Notes: generated by a model from the letters alone, not told the origin. A DNA stretch of 64,000 nt from Cytophagales bacterium (GCA_013299045.1 JAAFJX010000004.1:1-64000); one strand, 5' to 3'; positions 47,101 through 56,044 are shown, numbered from the stretch's first letter. Numbers and translations: made by a program.

Positions 47101-47830
47101 TCCGGTTTGTAGCACCTGCTATTAGGCTACCGTCCTTGAACCACTGGTAGGTGCTGCCCAAATCTGTAACAATAGCATCGAGGGTGTAGCTTTGGCTTTT
47201 AAGTATATTCACGTTTAATAAATCTCCCACACGGCGCTGTGGTAAATACTTGAATACATTAATCCCTCCTCCAAGAATATAACGTATGTCGTCAAAGGTA
47301 AAAAAGTTATTGCTGATGTCCAATGTATCCAAGTAGGGCATAGCCGAAATGGCAGAAGGAATATCATTCAAGCTATTGGTACTGAGGTATAAAGCACGTA
47401 GGTTATAAGCAGTAAGCACCTGCGCTGGCACTTTGCCCGTCAAAAAATTAGAGTCTAGTTTAATGCGCTCTATGTTCGGTGGGTTAAATATTTGCCAGCG
47501 TATTTCGCCGCCAATTCCGTTCTGAGCTAGGTTCAATGTGCGGAGTTCGGAGCAATCTTTAATTTCGGGCGTAATCTGACCCGTCAAATTATTTTGAGGA
47601 AGAATAATACTTGTTACGCGGTTTGTAGCAGTGTTGGTACGCAAACCAAACCATTTGCGGTAGGCGCTGTCGCTAGAGAGCCAATTTTTTTTCTTGAGCC
47701 ACGCCGAACCATTGGCTTTGTTGTAAAAGTCCACCATACGTAGGGAGTCTGCACTCTGCGCCCAGGCTTGTCCTACATATAAAAATGCGATTAGAGCGCA
47801 TAAAAAAGCGCCCATTTTATCTTTTTTCAT
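44168..47830 (-). CDS. Secreted LRR/Ig modular protein with T9SS sorting domain
   Basis: The 1220-residue protein has a signal peptide (to about residue 24, VGQAWAQ) and four successive modules. Each opens with DSLALV.(L/F)(F/Y)N.(T/A)NG..W, then plant-type leucine-rich repeats (LNLANNHLVDLPK), then an Ig-like domain with a YQWFKDG or HKWFKND strand and a GVY.C/GTY.C strand. The fourth module lacks part of the LRR. Residues about 1140-1220 are a type A T9SS C-terminal domain (YPNPA... ISKGLFWLKI). It is expected to be exported by T9SS and attached to the surface or released, as an adhesin-like protein. Confidence 0.9.
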   Translation of the reverse strand: MKKDKMGAFLCALIAFLYVGQAWAQSADSLRMVDFYNKANGSAWLKKKNWLSSDSAYRKWFGLRTNTATNRVTSIILPQNNLTGQITPEIKDCSELRTLNLAQNGIGGEIRWQIFNPPNIERIKLDSNFLTGKVPAQVLTAYNLRALYLSTNSLNDIPSAISAMPYLDTLDISNNFFTFDDIRYILGGGINVFKYLPQRRVGDLLNVNILKSQSYTLDAIVTDLGSTYQWFKDGSLIAGATNRTYTILDAKVSDAGTYSCNIKNPDVPLLTLQRNNIKINVDNSVDRVKDSLALVLFYNSTNGPNWTNKTNWLTGKLNTWYGVTISADNRVTELNLNNNNLEGNLPSAISEIEMLEVLNLAQNKLYGTITENIRELPKLKILDLSQNQFNGALPNLSTLTLLEYLDLSNNLLAGSLSTGFGSLDLLKNLRLNNNQFTDVTSAGLAGMAALERLNLANNHLVDLPKLKSISTLTELMVENNKLIFNDILPNIGITLYTYSPQANLDNTELVLAADGASLTFSVSLDSAQFDHKWFKNDKILPADTLATLNFPSAKEKDEGVYHVAISYPPVPGLVLLRNPITLFVNTSGERRQDSLALVALYNSTAGPAWRRSDNWVSARPLDEWFGLTMRSGRVATVNLANNNLRGALPNEIGNLSGCETFNLNRNVLTGFIPATVGNMTFLKNLLLAETKDPDFPNNETLGLRGEVPYALNQLKNLSVLDLSSNRLTATLDLHELDQIEEIKIRQNSFAVMILSNKLKALKILDVRENNLAVLPKLNGIPTMQMLLADQNRFTFEDLEYNVGIPIFTYDQQAKVSEREVIIVKPGLPYTFSCIVGGTANVYQWRKDGNPVSGKVNPTIGGSSADRSEQGVYECIVTNTIATNTALISEIKILFVVTPEDLRKDSLALVSLFNATNGLEWGVRWNWLSKGVPIAKWEGVKTNLAGRVTSIVLPSNELDGRIPPSIRDLEALEVLNLNGNKLGLNAALTDLQLLRDLRLRGSQIDSLVDFKKNAGLKNLDLSGNKLEFNDLEPFQSLAFMNYEKQDSVGIAYNLRPEVGKSYRLFMHTRGSDLSFRWFKNGIPLTDRFDSAFTLNFRSDADTGLYVCEAASPYFPKLKLYSRAFYISNFAVVSGLSDEILSQSIGLYPNPAKANSPLFFRVNSGALSLQSEVWIYTNTGQLHSQLSLGQDGSCTLPNISKGLFWLKIATTKGFVLKRLIIE

Positions 47831-48051
47831 GGTCAGTAATTTCTCTGAAAAGATAATGTGTTGAATTTTGCTGCAAAGTTACATTAAAAAATACGAAGCC
47901 ACCACGCCACCCCATTATTTCGAGGTCTTAGTGCTGCGCTTTGCTTTTAATGCCAAATAGTTCTGGAACGGTTGTAGCTATAAGACCCTTTGTTTATCAA
48001 AAAAGTTGCAAAAAAGGGATAAATTAGAAAAAACAAGTAAGTTCTTGTCCA

Positions 48052-49626
48052 TCATTCTTCTCTGCCTGATGGGTTTTTAGGTTTTTTGTTAAAGGGGCGC
48101 TTGTCTTGCGGCTTTTTGAATTTACCTGGGCTGTTGGTGTCTAATCTTGCCGGGTTTTGCTTGATAGCTGCTTTGGGCGGCGTTATGTTGGACTTGCTGC
48201 CTTCGGTGAGTGGGTTCTCCCGCTTAGGCAATTGATTTTTATGATTGTTTTCTTTAATGGTATGCTTCTGATGGTCTTGATTACTTTTTTGGCGAGGAGG
48301 TATTTTTACACTTGGCGGTATTGACGCATCATTGTTATGCTTTCTGTCATTATTGCGGACAATCAACTCGTTGGTTTGAGTTTTTTCTGGTACAATTCCC
48401 TTTCTTTCTGGTTTGTGTTCTGGTTTCAGCGGCTGCTTTGGCTTTATGAAAGGCTTGCTCTCTCTATTTTTTTGATGTAGGTTTCGTTCTTGTGGTCTAT
48501 TACCGCGTTGTTTTTGGCCATGCTTACTGCCTCTGTCGGACTCCTTCTCGCTGGCCTCAGAGTCGTCCTCCAATTCAGATAGGTCTATTTCAAAGGAAAT
48601 AGGTTGTTCAAGATGGTGTGAGTGCTTGGCAGCTTCGGCAGCTGGGGCGGGTGCTTTTTGGCCTTTTTTATTCAAGTCCAGAAAGCGGTTTACCTGCTCT
48701 AAGTTAAGCGGATACCAAGCATCTTCGTTGGGATAACTAAACCACAAAATTTGCTTAAAAATATCTGTTTTGCGGTGGGCGAGTACGCCTTTTTCTGTTT
48801 TGAGTTGGTCCACTTTCGGAATTTCGCGCAGCGCATCTATGTAGGTATCAAGCTCATAGTTGAGGCAGCACTTCAAACGACCACACTGCCCCGATAGTTT
48901 GGCCGGGTTCAGCGCGAGGTTCTGGTAGCGTGCCGCACTAGTACTGACGTTCTTGAAGCCTGTCATCCAGGTAGAACAACATAGCTCAAGACCGCAGACT
49001 CCTATGCCACCCAACCGTCCTGCTTCCTCACGCAGGCTAATCTGACGCATTTCAATCCTTACACGGAACTCCGCTGCTAGCTCTTTGATAAGCTCACGAA
49101 AATCTATTCGGTTATTTGCAGAATAATAAAAAGTAGCCTTTGTGTTATCTGCTTGGTATTCTACGTCCGACAATTTCATCTTGAGTTGCGTACGGGTAAT
49201 GATTTCGCGGGCTCGATAAAGGGTAGGCAGCTCACGGTTCTGGGCTTGTTCAAAAAGTTGAACATCTTTTGGGGTGGCTATTCTCAAAATACTTAGAAGA
49301 CTCTCGTCTGTTGTAGCAACCCCTTTTTTGCGCATTTGTAAGCGGACTAGCTCACCTTGCAAGGAAAGAGTGCCTAAATGGTGACCCTTGGGTGTTTCTA
49401 CTACCACAAAATCGCCTGTGGTAAGGTCTAAATGACGCATATTGCGAAAAAACTCTTTTCTGCCGCCCTTGAAACGCACCTCCACCAAAGGAAAACTTGC
49501 CCCAGGCATATCCATTTCGGCCAGCCAGTCAAAAGTATTTTTTTTGTTGCAGCCACAGCCACCTCCCGAACTGCACCCACCGCTTTTTTCGCCGCCGCTT
49601 TTGGTGCTACACGTACTACAACCCAT
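48052..49626 (-). CDS. PSP1-domain (RicT/YaaT-like) protein
   Basis: The start MGCSTCSTKSGGEK at 49626 gives 524 residues; the upstream in-frame codons are unlike the family. After a Cys/Gly-rich N-terminus (CGCN) comes the PSP1 domain (about 50-270), with RIEMRQISLREEAGRLGGIG, then CGLELCCSTW and CGRLKCCLNYE, cysteines that hold iron-sulfur in RicT. The C-terminal 180 residues are a long, basic, disordered Lys/Pro/Asn-rich tail of a kind not in RicT. RicT proteins act in RNA decay control; here that role is inferred only. Confidence 0.82.
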   Translation of the reverse strand: MGCSTCSTKSGGEKSGGCSSGGGCGCNKKNTFDWLAEMDMPGASFPLVEVRFKGGRKEFFRNMRHLDLTTGDFVVVETPKGHHLGTLSLQGELVRLQMRKKGVATTDESLLSILRIATPKDVQLFEQAQNRELPTLYRAREIITRTQLKMKLSDVEYQADNTKATFYYSANNRIDFRELIKELAAEFRVRIEMRQISLREEAGRLGGIGVCGLELCCSTWMTGFKNVSTSAARYQNLALNPAKLSGQCGRLKCCLNYELDTYIDALREIPKVDQLKTEKGVLAHRKTDIFKQILWFSYPNEDAWYPLNLEQVNRFLDLNKKGQKAPAPAAEAAKHSHHLEQPISFEIDLSELEDDSEASEKESDRGSKHGQKQRGNRPQERNLHQKNRESKPFIKPKQPLKPEHKPERKGIVPEKTQTNELIVRNNDRKHNNDASIPPSVKIPPRQKSNQDHQKHTIKENNHKNQLPKRENPLTEGSKSNITPPKAAIKQNPARLDTNSPGKFKKPQDKRPFNKKPKNPSGREE

Positions 49627-49783
49627 TTTTTTATCTTTATCTATAAAGCGGAGAGCTTTACTGATAAAGCTCGCACACGGTGTTTTTGAAGCAGTATTAA
49701 AAAAAATAATGCCACAAATATACACCCTCTTTTTGTAGTGGCCAAAAATGTATCCGTAAAAAAACGAAGGCTTCTACATCAAA

Positions 49784-49822
49784 AAAGCCCTCACAAAGCC
49801 TTCAATACTCTGTGAGGGTTTT
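49784..49822 (-). terminator. Terminator after the M43 protease gene
   Basis: CCCTCACA/TGTGAGGG stem with a 15-base loop and a TTTTTT tract on the minus strand, about 25 bases past the stop. Confidence 0.75.
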
Positions 49823-49845
49823 AATTCTTAACGTCAAACAGATTA

Positions 49846-51760
49846 TTATTCCACGTTCAGGCGCAGGTATTCTATGTTTGCGCCATTCTGAACGTACACG
49901 ATGTAGATGCCCGCTTGCAAGCTGCTGATGTTGAGAGTAGTTTCGCGGGTTTGGCTCTGTACGGCCAGTTTTTCTAGACCAAACATATCCTTGATGCGGA
50001 TATCCAAACCACCTTGCGCAATAGCTACCTCCTCTGCTACTTTCACTGTAACTTGGCTCTGGGCAGGGTTGGGGGTGAGGGAGGCGTATCTTTCACCAGA
50101 GCCAGGCGGCCTGCCACAGCGCTGTATGCGAATTTGCAGCGTTATGGAATAAGGTGAATAACCACAGTTGTTTAGCTGCCTTGCCCTTACATGGAAATGC
50201 CCTGTACCGCTGCCAAAAGACGAAAAATGGGTAATAGCGTCAATCTCGGCACCGTCTATGACAACATATTCGGGAGCGCCAGAGCCAGGTCTTTTAATAT
50301 TCCATTCATAGGTTGTGCCAATAGGCAAAGGTGCAGTAACTCGTATGATACTCAAATCTTTGCACATATCGTAAGTTGTGCCAAGTTTTGGATTTTGTAC
50401 AACTATGGTGGGTGCTGTATTTGGCGTACCTACCCAAAGATTATATTCATAAAACCGACTTGTGCCGCAATTTATACCTGGCTGCAAAGTAGAGGCCATT
50501 TGAAGTTTGATTTTAACCTGACCAAAATAGCTAGGATTATAGTTGAAGATAGTCGCTGTATTGCCACTTGTTGTCATGTTAATGTCAGGCACTGAGGTTT
50601 CCAAAATCCATGTATAGCTGATGTCGGGATACAGAGCAGCAGTTAGCGTAGTATTTGTTCCAAAACAAATAGAACCATTCGGCATGATGACGTTAGGATT
50701 AGAAAGTTGGGCGATGCAGCCACCTGAGCCCCAAAACTCACCACTACGGCTAGAGGCTGCACAACGCATACGGTCTGCCTGATCTTTGGTAAATATGCTG
50801 CGGCAGGGTGCAGCATAATCCATCATATTCTCGTCCATATCGGGTAAGTCTACAGGAGATTCTGTGCATCTATTATCGCCAGCACAAAGGAATGCTGGGC
50901 CGCCAGTGTCGTCGCGTGGAGTATCCTTACAAAAATCGCCAATCAGATAGTCGCAGCCATCTAAGCAGTCGTCTGTAAAAGTGTGTAACAAATTTAACCA
51001 GTGCCCTATTTCATGCGCTACAGTGGTTCTATTCATGGGTACGCTACTAAAAGTAGTTTCTTTGATAACTTGTGGACGTACCACTATACCCGAAAACTGT
51101 GGGAATATGATATCATCAATAGGAAAGGTTGCAAAACCACGAGCGGGCGCGTTAAAGTTCCCTACCCAGATGTTGAGGTATTTTGTATGTGGCCAAGCTG
51201 CGCTTCCTCCTTCATTTTCTCTTTTAATGCAGGGGTCTGTAAGATAAAAGACTTCAGCAGTACCTGTCGCATTTTTGGGATCGCGCCCTAGAAAAATAGG
51301 GTTTTGCGTATTTTTACGAATGATCCCGCTGTGCGTATTTCCCCATGGGTCCACAGTGGCCAACACAAATTTTATTTGGGTGTCTCCAGCAAAAACGGAG
51401 GAAAATATTGGATTGATACCAGAGTGGTCGGGGTGCGTGCCGCTGTAATATTGATTCAGTTCTTCTATGGCTGCATATATTTCCGAGTCATATACCTCTG
51501 GGTCATTGGCTTGATTCCGTACCACATGGAAAACTACAGGAATGGTAAAGTGGATTTTGGGGCAGTCGGAATATGGACTCTGGCAGTCTGTTGTTGTGCG
51601 TCCATTACTCTTGCCGCGCATTTTTTGCTCTAACGCCGCACGCATAACCGCGCGAGCAGCCTCACTTAGCTGCGTGTTGCAATCTTGGGCGAGCCCCCCC
51701 CCCAATTAAAATCGTGCCAAAAAACACAATTAATACCGATAAGATTTTATTTTTTTTCAT
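49846..51760 (-). CDS. M43 (pappalysin-like) metalloprotease with T9SS domain, signal peptide out of frame
   Basis: The in-frame body (from 51705 by a TTG) contains the metzincin site VAHEIGHWLNLLHTF with three His ligands, and the Met-turn MMDYA. A type A T9SS C-terminal domain (YASLTPNPAQSQVTV...) completes it. Upstream, ATG at 51760 encodes an excellent signal peptide, MKKNKILSVLIVFFGT-ILIG, but in the -1 frame. The two are separated by a run of exactly ten G (51694-51703). With nine or twelve G, the reading would be continuous: ...ILIGGGLAQDCNTQ. It is therefore either phase-variable or misread. Coordinates include the signal region. Confidence 0.85.
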
Positions 51761-51791
51761 TGCTTTGAAAAATTTAGGTTGGAAGGCTAAA

Positions 51792-52343
51792 TTACTGTTG
51801 ACGATTAAAAATGATATTGTAGATGCTAATATGAGAACTAATCTGGCTAGATGCTTTGCTGTAGTTAAAGTCTAGTATCAAAGTTTTTTTATCCTTGCAA
51901 AGATAGTAATAGACACGCTCTTTCCGATAGCCCCCAGTTACAAAATCTTTGAAGTCTCTATCTTCATAAAGGCCAATTTTACCCTTAGGCGTTAAGCCTA
52001 TCGTATAAAATTTACCTACTATGCGGTTCTCAAGGGTATCGCCTTGGGCGTTGCGCCGCAAAATACGCGAGTAAACGCTGTCATTGGCACGGTACTCAAT
52101 AGGCTCACCAGCCTCCATGATGAATTCCTTACCAGTTGGTATATCGGTATATTCACCATAGTAACCCATCTGTGCCCACTTACCCAGCAGCGCCGCTTTA
52201 AATTCTTCAGCTGTTTTGAAGTCTGCGGCCTCATTCTCACGGCAAAAGTCCGCAGGGTTATCTTCTTTTTTGCAGGCGCTGGTCGTCAGTATAGCCAACA
52301 CCACCCATGGCAGCAGCCAGTAGGGTTTTAATCTGTTTTTCAT
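51792..52343 (-). CDS. Putative lipoprotein, family unknown
   Basis: The 183-residue protein has a lipobox LTTSAC with the acylated Cys at about residue 24. The mature part begins KKEDNPADFC and is predicted beta-rich (FYTIGLTPKGKIGLYEDRDF, KTLILDFNYSKASS). A lipocalin-like barrel is possible but not established. It is read in the same direction as the M43 gene, 32 bases before its start, and may be co-transcribed with it. Confidence 0.65.
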   Translation of the reverse strand: MKNRLKPYWLLPWVVLAILTTSACKKEDNPADFCRENEAADFKTAEEFKAALLGKWAQMGYYGEYTDIPTGKEFIMEAGEPIEYRANDSVYSRILRRNAQGDTLENRIVGKFYTIGLTPKGKIGLYEDRDFKDFVTGGYRKERVYYYLCKDKKTLILDFNYSKASSQISSHISIYNIIFNRQQ

Positions 52344-52491
52344 AAAGCTAGCAATCTAGATTGTAAGGGATTAAAGTAGTGAGGTCATAAAAATGAAGTG
52401 TATGTTACTGAAACAAATATAAGAAAAAGTGCCAAACAAAACATTAATGAGCGAAAAAAATGGGTCGTTTTTCATATTACTTTTTAATTAG

Positions 52492-52518
52492 TAGTCCCTT
52501 AAAAAGTACATTCAATAG
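52492..52518. mobile_element. MITE-family end, copy G
   Basis: TAGTCCCTTAAAAAGTACATTCAAT is one end of the repeat family; its inner part equals that of copy F at 21192. It lies at the 3' end of the small gene that follows, whose stop falls inside it. Confidence 0.55.
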
Positions 52519-52782
52519 TAATCAATCTTGTAAGATGCCTGAACGCAGGGGGCTGAGTAAGGTTTAGATTTCGTGAAACCCGCCAATGTATCAGGCTTAG
52601 AGCCGTCAGGGTAGCGCACTACTGCATAAAAAGCATAGCGTCCTCCATGATAAACAGCGTCAAGATATGCCTTTGAACCATGTTGTTGTGAGGGCATTTC
52701 CACAGAGTCTCTAATCCAACAAACAAGGCCAAGATTCCACAAAAAGCAGCAACGCTAAGGGAATTAAATATTTGATGGTCAT
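52512..52782 (-). pseudogene. Short exported protein with likely frameshift
   Basis: From ATG 52782 a hydrophobic signal-like start (MTIKYLIPLALLLF) is read, then stops after nine more codons. A one-base change in the T5 run (52741-52745) joins it to the downstream frame: WNLGLVCWIRDSVEMPSQQH...VYHGGRYAFYAVVRYPDG, ending at 52512. A lipid-attached Cys is possible. It is probably a small envelope protein that has decayed; alternatively translation starts at TTG 52742. Confidence 0.4.
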
Positions 52783-53076
52783 GGCATTACGGAATGAAAG
52801 AATGAAATTAAACAGCTTATATTCGCAAAGGTAAGACAAAATAAATCTTCAGAAAACTTCCAAATTTTTTTGAAGTTTTTTTGATATTTTTTTAAGGTGG
52901 GGAAATGAAAACGAAATAGCCATCTTTAGAAAGGTACAATGATTTGCTGTGAACAAATATGCTTACCCAGTACTGGTCGTTCTGTATTTGAACAATAATA
53001 ATTGATGATTAAGATACTTTTTGAAGCTATTTTCTGTTATTGCTTCGCAAAGCTCCCAAAAGACTTTGTCTATGTG
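52783..53076. other. Divergent region before the UbiA gene
   Basis: AT-rich sequence between the minus-strand fragment and the plus-strand prenyltransferase. It includes TTTTTTTGAAGTTTTTTTG-type T-rich runs; no clear promoter, RNA or hairpin was identified. Confidence 0.4.
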
Positions 53077-53955
53077 ATGGCTAATTTTATGCTGACAAGT
53101 TCCACGCTCAAACATTTGAGAATCCCTTTTTCGGTTTTTCTGATGCCTATTTTTGCTTTTGCAGCGGCTCGGAGTTCTGCTGTTACATGGCTGAGCTACT
53201 TAGAAATGTTTATTATTTTGCATTTATTGGTGTACCCAGCCAGCAACGGCTACAATAGCTACTATGACCGCGACGAGGGGAGTATTGGTGGCTTAAAAGT
53301 TCCACCCAAGGTTACAGAAGATTTACTTTTCTGGGCGCTTGTTTTTGATGTAATAGCACTTGTTTATGGATTCTGGCGCTTTGGGGCTTTGTTTGCGGCC
53401 TTACTTTTGGGCTATGGCCTGGTTTCCAAAGCCTACAGCCACCCCAAGATTAGACTAAAAAAAATGACATGGGCAGCTCTTTTTGTGATTGGCTTTTTTC
53501 AAGGTACTTGGACTTACTGCATGGTGTTGGTGGGCCTGGACAACCTACAACTTTCAGACTGTTTGCACCCGAGCATACTCTGGCCAGCTGGGCTTTGCTT
53601 TGCCTTTTTGAGTGGTTCTTATCCTATGACTCAAATTTATCAGCATGAAGAAGATGCGGCTCGTGGCGACCGCACCGTGAGTTTAGTTTTGGGCATTAAG
53701 GGGACGTTTTTATTTACAGCGGCCTGTTTTGTGCTAACGATGGGTGGCTTTGCTTATTATTTTCTGTTCTTTTTTGGTACAGAACCGATGCTCGTCTTCC
53801 AAGTGTGTCTGAGTCCTACCCTCCTTTTCTTTTTGTATTGGTTTTGGCTCTGCCACAAAGACACCAATGCTGCTAATTTTCAGAATACCATGTACTTAAA
53901 CCTGCTTTCGTCAGTAGGTATGATTGTCTTTTTTAGTTGGTGGCTTCTTCTTTGA
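53077..53955 (+). CDS. UbiA-family membrane prenyltransferase
   Basis: The start MANFMLTSSTLKHLRIP at 53077 gives 292 residues with eight to nine transmembrane helices; upstream codons would add an untypical leader. Two prenyl-diphosphate-binding motifs are present: NGYNSYYDRDEGSIGG (N-x3-D-like, first Asp-rich motif) and QHEEDAARGDRT (second). UbiA enzymes attach isoprenoid chains to aromatic acceptors in quinone, haem or chlorophyll synthesis. The acceptor is unknown; there is no pathway context. The gene is alone. Confidence 0.82.
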   Translation: MANFMLTSSTLKHLRIPFSVFLMPIFAFAAARSSAVTWLSYLEMFIILHLLVYPASNGYNSYYDRDEGSIGGLKVPPKVTEDLLFWALVFDVIALVYGFWRFGALFAALLLGYGLVSKAYSHPKIRLKKMTWAALFVIGFFQGTWTYCMVLVGLDNLQLSDCLHPSILWPAGLCFAFLSGSYPMTQIYQHEEDAARGDRTVSLVLGIKGTFLFTAACFVLTMGGFAYYFLFFFGTEPMLVFQVCLSPTLLFFLYWFWLCHKDTNAANFQNTMYLNLLSSVGMIVFFSWWLLL

Positions 53956-53974
53956 TGTTTTTTTTTACAAAACA

Positions 53975-54037
53975 AGCCTTGCAGGCCGTAAAAAGCCCTT
54001 GAGATTTTGCCAGTTATTTGACAAAATAGGCTAAAAA
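53975..54037. mobile_element. MITE-like element, fragment E
   Basis: CTTGCAGGCCGTAAAAAGCC through GACAAAATAGGCTAAAAACA repeats the interior of copies A and B. It is joined directly to repeat Z copy 2, so it is a fragment rather than a whole element. Confidence 0.6.
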
Positions 54038-54381
54038 CAAGCTCTTAATTAACCTCTCTGAGAGATGTAAGTTTTGGAAAGCGAATAATTGTACTTTTCT
54101 AAGATAGAGGCTTTACTTTTAAAGTACGGCCAACTACGGCTATCATACGGCTATGATACGGCTATGATACGGCTATCCTATGGCTGAGGCAAAATAGGAC
54201 AAAAGCAATTTTTACGCATCAAGCGGGTTTGCGACTTTATCCTTTTTTTGTTATTTAGTACGTCTATTGGCCTGTTTTGCGTTAGAGAGGCGGCGGGTTT
54301 AGTGCGTAGCACCGAAGCGAAGCCCAAAGACGAACGACCGCGAAGCGGGAACGCCCAATAAATTGTAGAAAAACAATAATT
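54034..54381. repeat. REP-like long repeat Z (copy 2)
   Basis: Inverse-orientation partner of 23625-23944. The core CCGCGAAGCGGGAACGCCCAA and AGCACCGAAGCGAAGCCC forms GC-rich hairpins unlike the AT-rich surroundings. It contains the 11-bp tandem repeat described separately. Its GC-rich core lies about 1 kb before a REP-associated transposase. Confidence 0.75.
54124..54187. repeat. 11-bp tandem repeat (ACGGCTATNAT)
   Basis: There are four to five consecutive units (ACGGCCAACT, ACGGCTATCAT, two of ACGGCTATGAT, then ACGGCTATCC, then TATGGCTG). The related place in repeat Z copy 1 has about two and a half units, so the number varies between copies. Spacing is regular at about one helical turn. 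Confidence 0.8.
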
Positions 54382-54521
54382 TTTATCTTTTTGATGCCCA
54401 AAGCTCCAAAGTATGCTTTGGTGAGCAACTTAGAGCAAGAAGTGAAGACGAACAAACACCAAAAGAGGCAAAAGTATTTTGAGAGTTTCATCGTTACTGT
54501 TTTGAGGTAGGTAATAAACTA

Positions 54522-54566
54522 AATTTAGGGCTGTAGTTTATGTTAGGTAAATTACAGCCCTAAATT
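54522..54566 (-). terminator. Terminator-like hairpin after 54574 gene
   Basis: Fourteen-bp arms AATTTAGGGCTGTA and TACAGCCCTAAATT with a 17-base loop lie 7 bases past the stop. The T-tract on the minus strand is modest (TTTAGTTTATT). Confidence 0.6.
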
Positions 54567-54573
54567 GATAAAG

Positions 54574-55050
54574 TTAAAATTCAAATTCTGTATAAGTAGG
54601 TTTCACATTAAGCGTATGATTCCCTTTTTTGATGATACATGAATTCACACCAAGTGCTTGAAGAATATCCCCGTCAAAAGCGCAATCAGCATCCATCACA
54701 AATTTACCATCACCAAACACAATTTGAGCGCAAGAAGGTGTTATGTCAGTTTTATAAACCCTATCAAGAAACTTGCCATTAGCGAGTTTACCAAGGCTTA
54801 CTTTGTAGGCGATACCATCGGGTGCAAAACTGCCTTGTATAATTCTGGCTGGCCTGCCGCTTACAAAACAAATCATTCTACCATCGCACGGATTTGGTGT
54901 ATCGGGGTCATTATTTGCTCTGGTACCTCTGTAAACTTGTATATTGATGTTGATAACAGGACTAAGCTCATCTTGCGCAAAAACAGCTTCCTGAAAGTAA
55001 AATACAAATAAAACAAGGAGAATCAAGATTTTGAATTTGAGAGTTTTCAT
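54574..55050 (-). CDS. Secreted protein of unknown function
   Basis: The start MKTLKFKILILLVLFV at 55050 gives 158 residues with a strong signal peptide ending AVFAQD. The mature protein has four cysteines (PNPCDGRMIC, PSCAQIVF, DADCAFDG, GVNSCI; likely disulfides) and a beta-rich sequence. It resembles no family I can name. There are no lipobox and no T9SS domain. The gene is isolated, with a terminator directly downstream. Confidence 0.65.
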   Translation of the reverse strand: MKTLKFKILILLVLFVFYFQEAVFAQDELSPVININIQVYRGTRANNDPDTPNPCDGRMICFVSGRPARIIQGSFAPDGIAYKVSLGKLANGKFLDRVYKTDITPSCAQIVFGDGKFVMDADCAFDGDILQALGVNSCIIKKGNHTLNVKPTYTEFEF

Positions 55051-55269
55051 ACTTGAAAAGGGTTTATTGAATGAATTAAACAAGAAATCAAACATTATCG
55101 CTTAACGATTCAACAAAATTCAAATTCAAATTATCCAAATTTTTTGTTATTTTTTTTGTTAATAGTGGTGTTAATTTTTATCAATAGCCATTTTGCATTT
55201 TTGATAATTGCGAGAACTAATTCCTTAAAATTTGCCTTTTTCCGCAAGGTATTATACATTTGAGGCCGA

Positions 55270-55342
55270 TTTGGGTTGGTGCTAGGAGGCAACAAAAGCG
55301 GCTATTTTGCGTATAAATGCCAAACGCTAGCCCAATCCAATT
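55270..55342. repeat. Imperfect hairpin before the RAYT gene
   Basis: TTGGGTTGGTGCTAG (55270-55284) and CGCTAGCCCAATCCAATT (55325-55342) can pair at about 13 of 15 positions around a 40-base middle. It ends 16 bases before the transposase start. The gap 55051-55357 otherwise shows nothing recognisable. Confidence 0.55.
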
Positions 55343-55357
55343 AAAAAAACGAGCCGT

Positions 55358-56026
55358 ATGCAAACCTCCCAGCCCAAAACCGTTCCCTTTGATGCCAAAC
55401 TCAACATGGTAGAAAGAAACGGCCTAACGCTATTTGTTACATACCGCTTAAACCACTCTATTCCTCTAGCCGTTCTAGACAAGCTCCGCCAAGACTACGA
55501 AACCGACGAGGGCAACGTCATGATTGCCTACACCGACCCAGAGCAGCGCAAAGAAGAACTCTACAAAGCACAAAAGCGCTATTTTGGTAAATTTGATACC
55601 TACCTAGACCAACAAACAGCCCCTAAGTACAGCCTCGCACACCCACAAATGAGCGCCTACACGGTGGAGGCCATACATAAAATGGCGGGTATTTATTTCA
55701 ATCTCTGGGCTTTTGTGCTCATGCCGAACCACGTGCATCTGCTCTTGACTATCAGCCATGCAGAAGTGCCTTTTTTTGATATTTTGCAGCAACACAAGCG
55801 CCTCACCACGCTTTTTGCACAAAAGCTCTATCAAGAAAAATTCAAGTTCTGGGCGCACGAAAGCTACGACCACCTCGTCCGCGATGAAGGCGAGTTTGAG
55901 CGTATTCTGCGCTACATGATGAACAATCCCATTAAAGCGGGTTTGGTAAAAAACTGGCAAGAATGGCCGCATCGCTACTGCAACAGCCGTATTTTGGCTA
56001 CCTTGAACGAAGATTTGGACGCTTAA
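55358..56026 (+). CDS. REP-associated tyrosine transposase (RAYT, Y1 HUH)
   Basis: The 222-residue protein has the HUH motif in LMPNHVHLLLT (His-x-His), the catalytic tyrosine in HESYDHLVRDEGEFERIL, and the conserved C-terminal RYMMNNPIKAGLVKNWQEWPHRY. These are the marks of IS200-like RAYT proteins, which recognise REP hairpins rather than flanking IS ends. No intact IS ends flank the gene. REP-like repeat Z lies about 1 kb upstream and is a candidate substrate. The gene appears intact. It is 18 bases ahead of the SUMF1 gene, probably coincidentally. Confidence 0.85.
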   Translation: MQTSQPKTVPFDAKLNMVERNGLTLFVTYRLNHSIPLAVLDKLRQDYETDEGNVMIAYTDPEQRKEELYKAQKRYFGKFDTYLDQQTAPKYSLAHPQMSAYTVEAIHKMAGIYFNLWAFVLMPNHVHLLLTISHAEVPFFDILQQHKRLTTLFAQKLYQEKFKFWAHESYDHLVRDEGEFERILRYMMNNPIKAGLVKNWQEWPHRYCNSRILATLNEDLDA

Positions 56027-56044
56027 AAATTAAAAAAGTATTCT

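Noticed and set aside
54124-54187. CRISPR array
   Set aside because: Units are 11 bp with almost no spacer; no cas genes are present. It is a simple tandem repeat.
54371-54520. Short plus-strand frame after repeat Z copy 2
   Set aside because: Translates to a basic peptide of under 45 residues that I cannot link to any family; probably chance.
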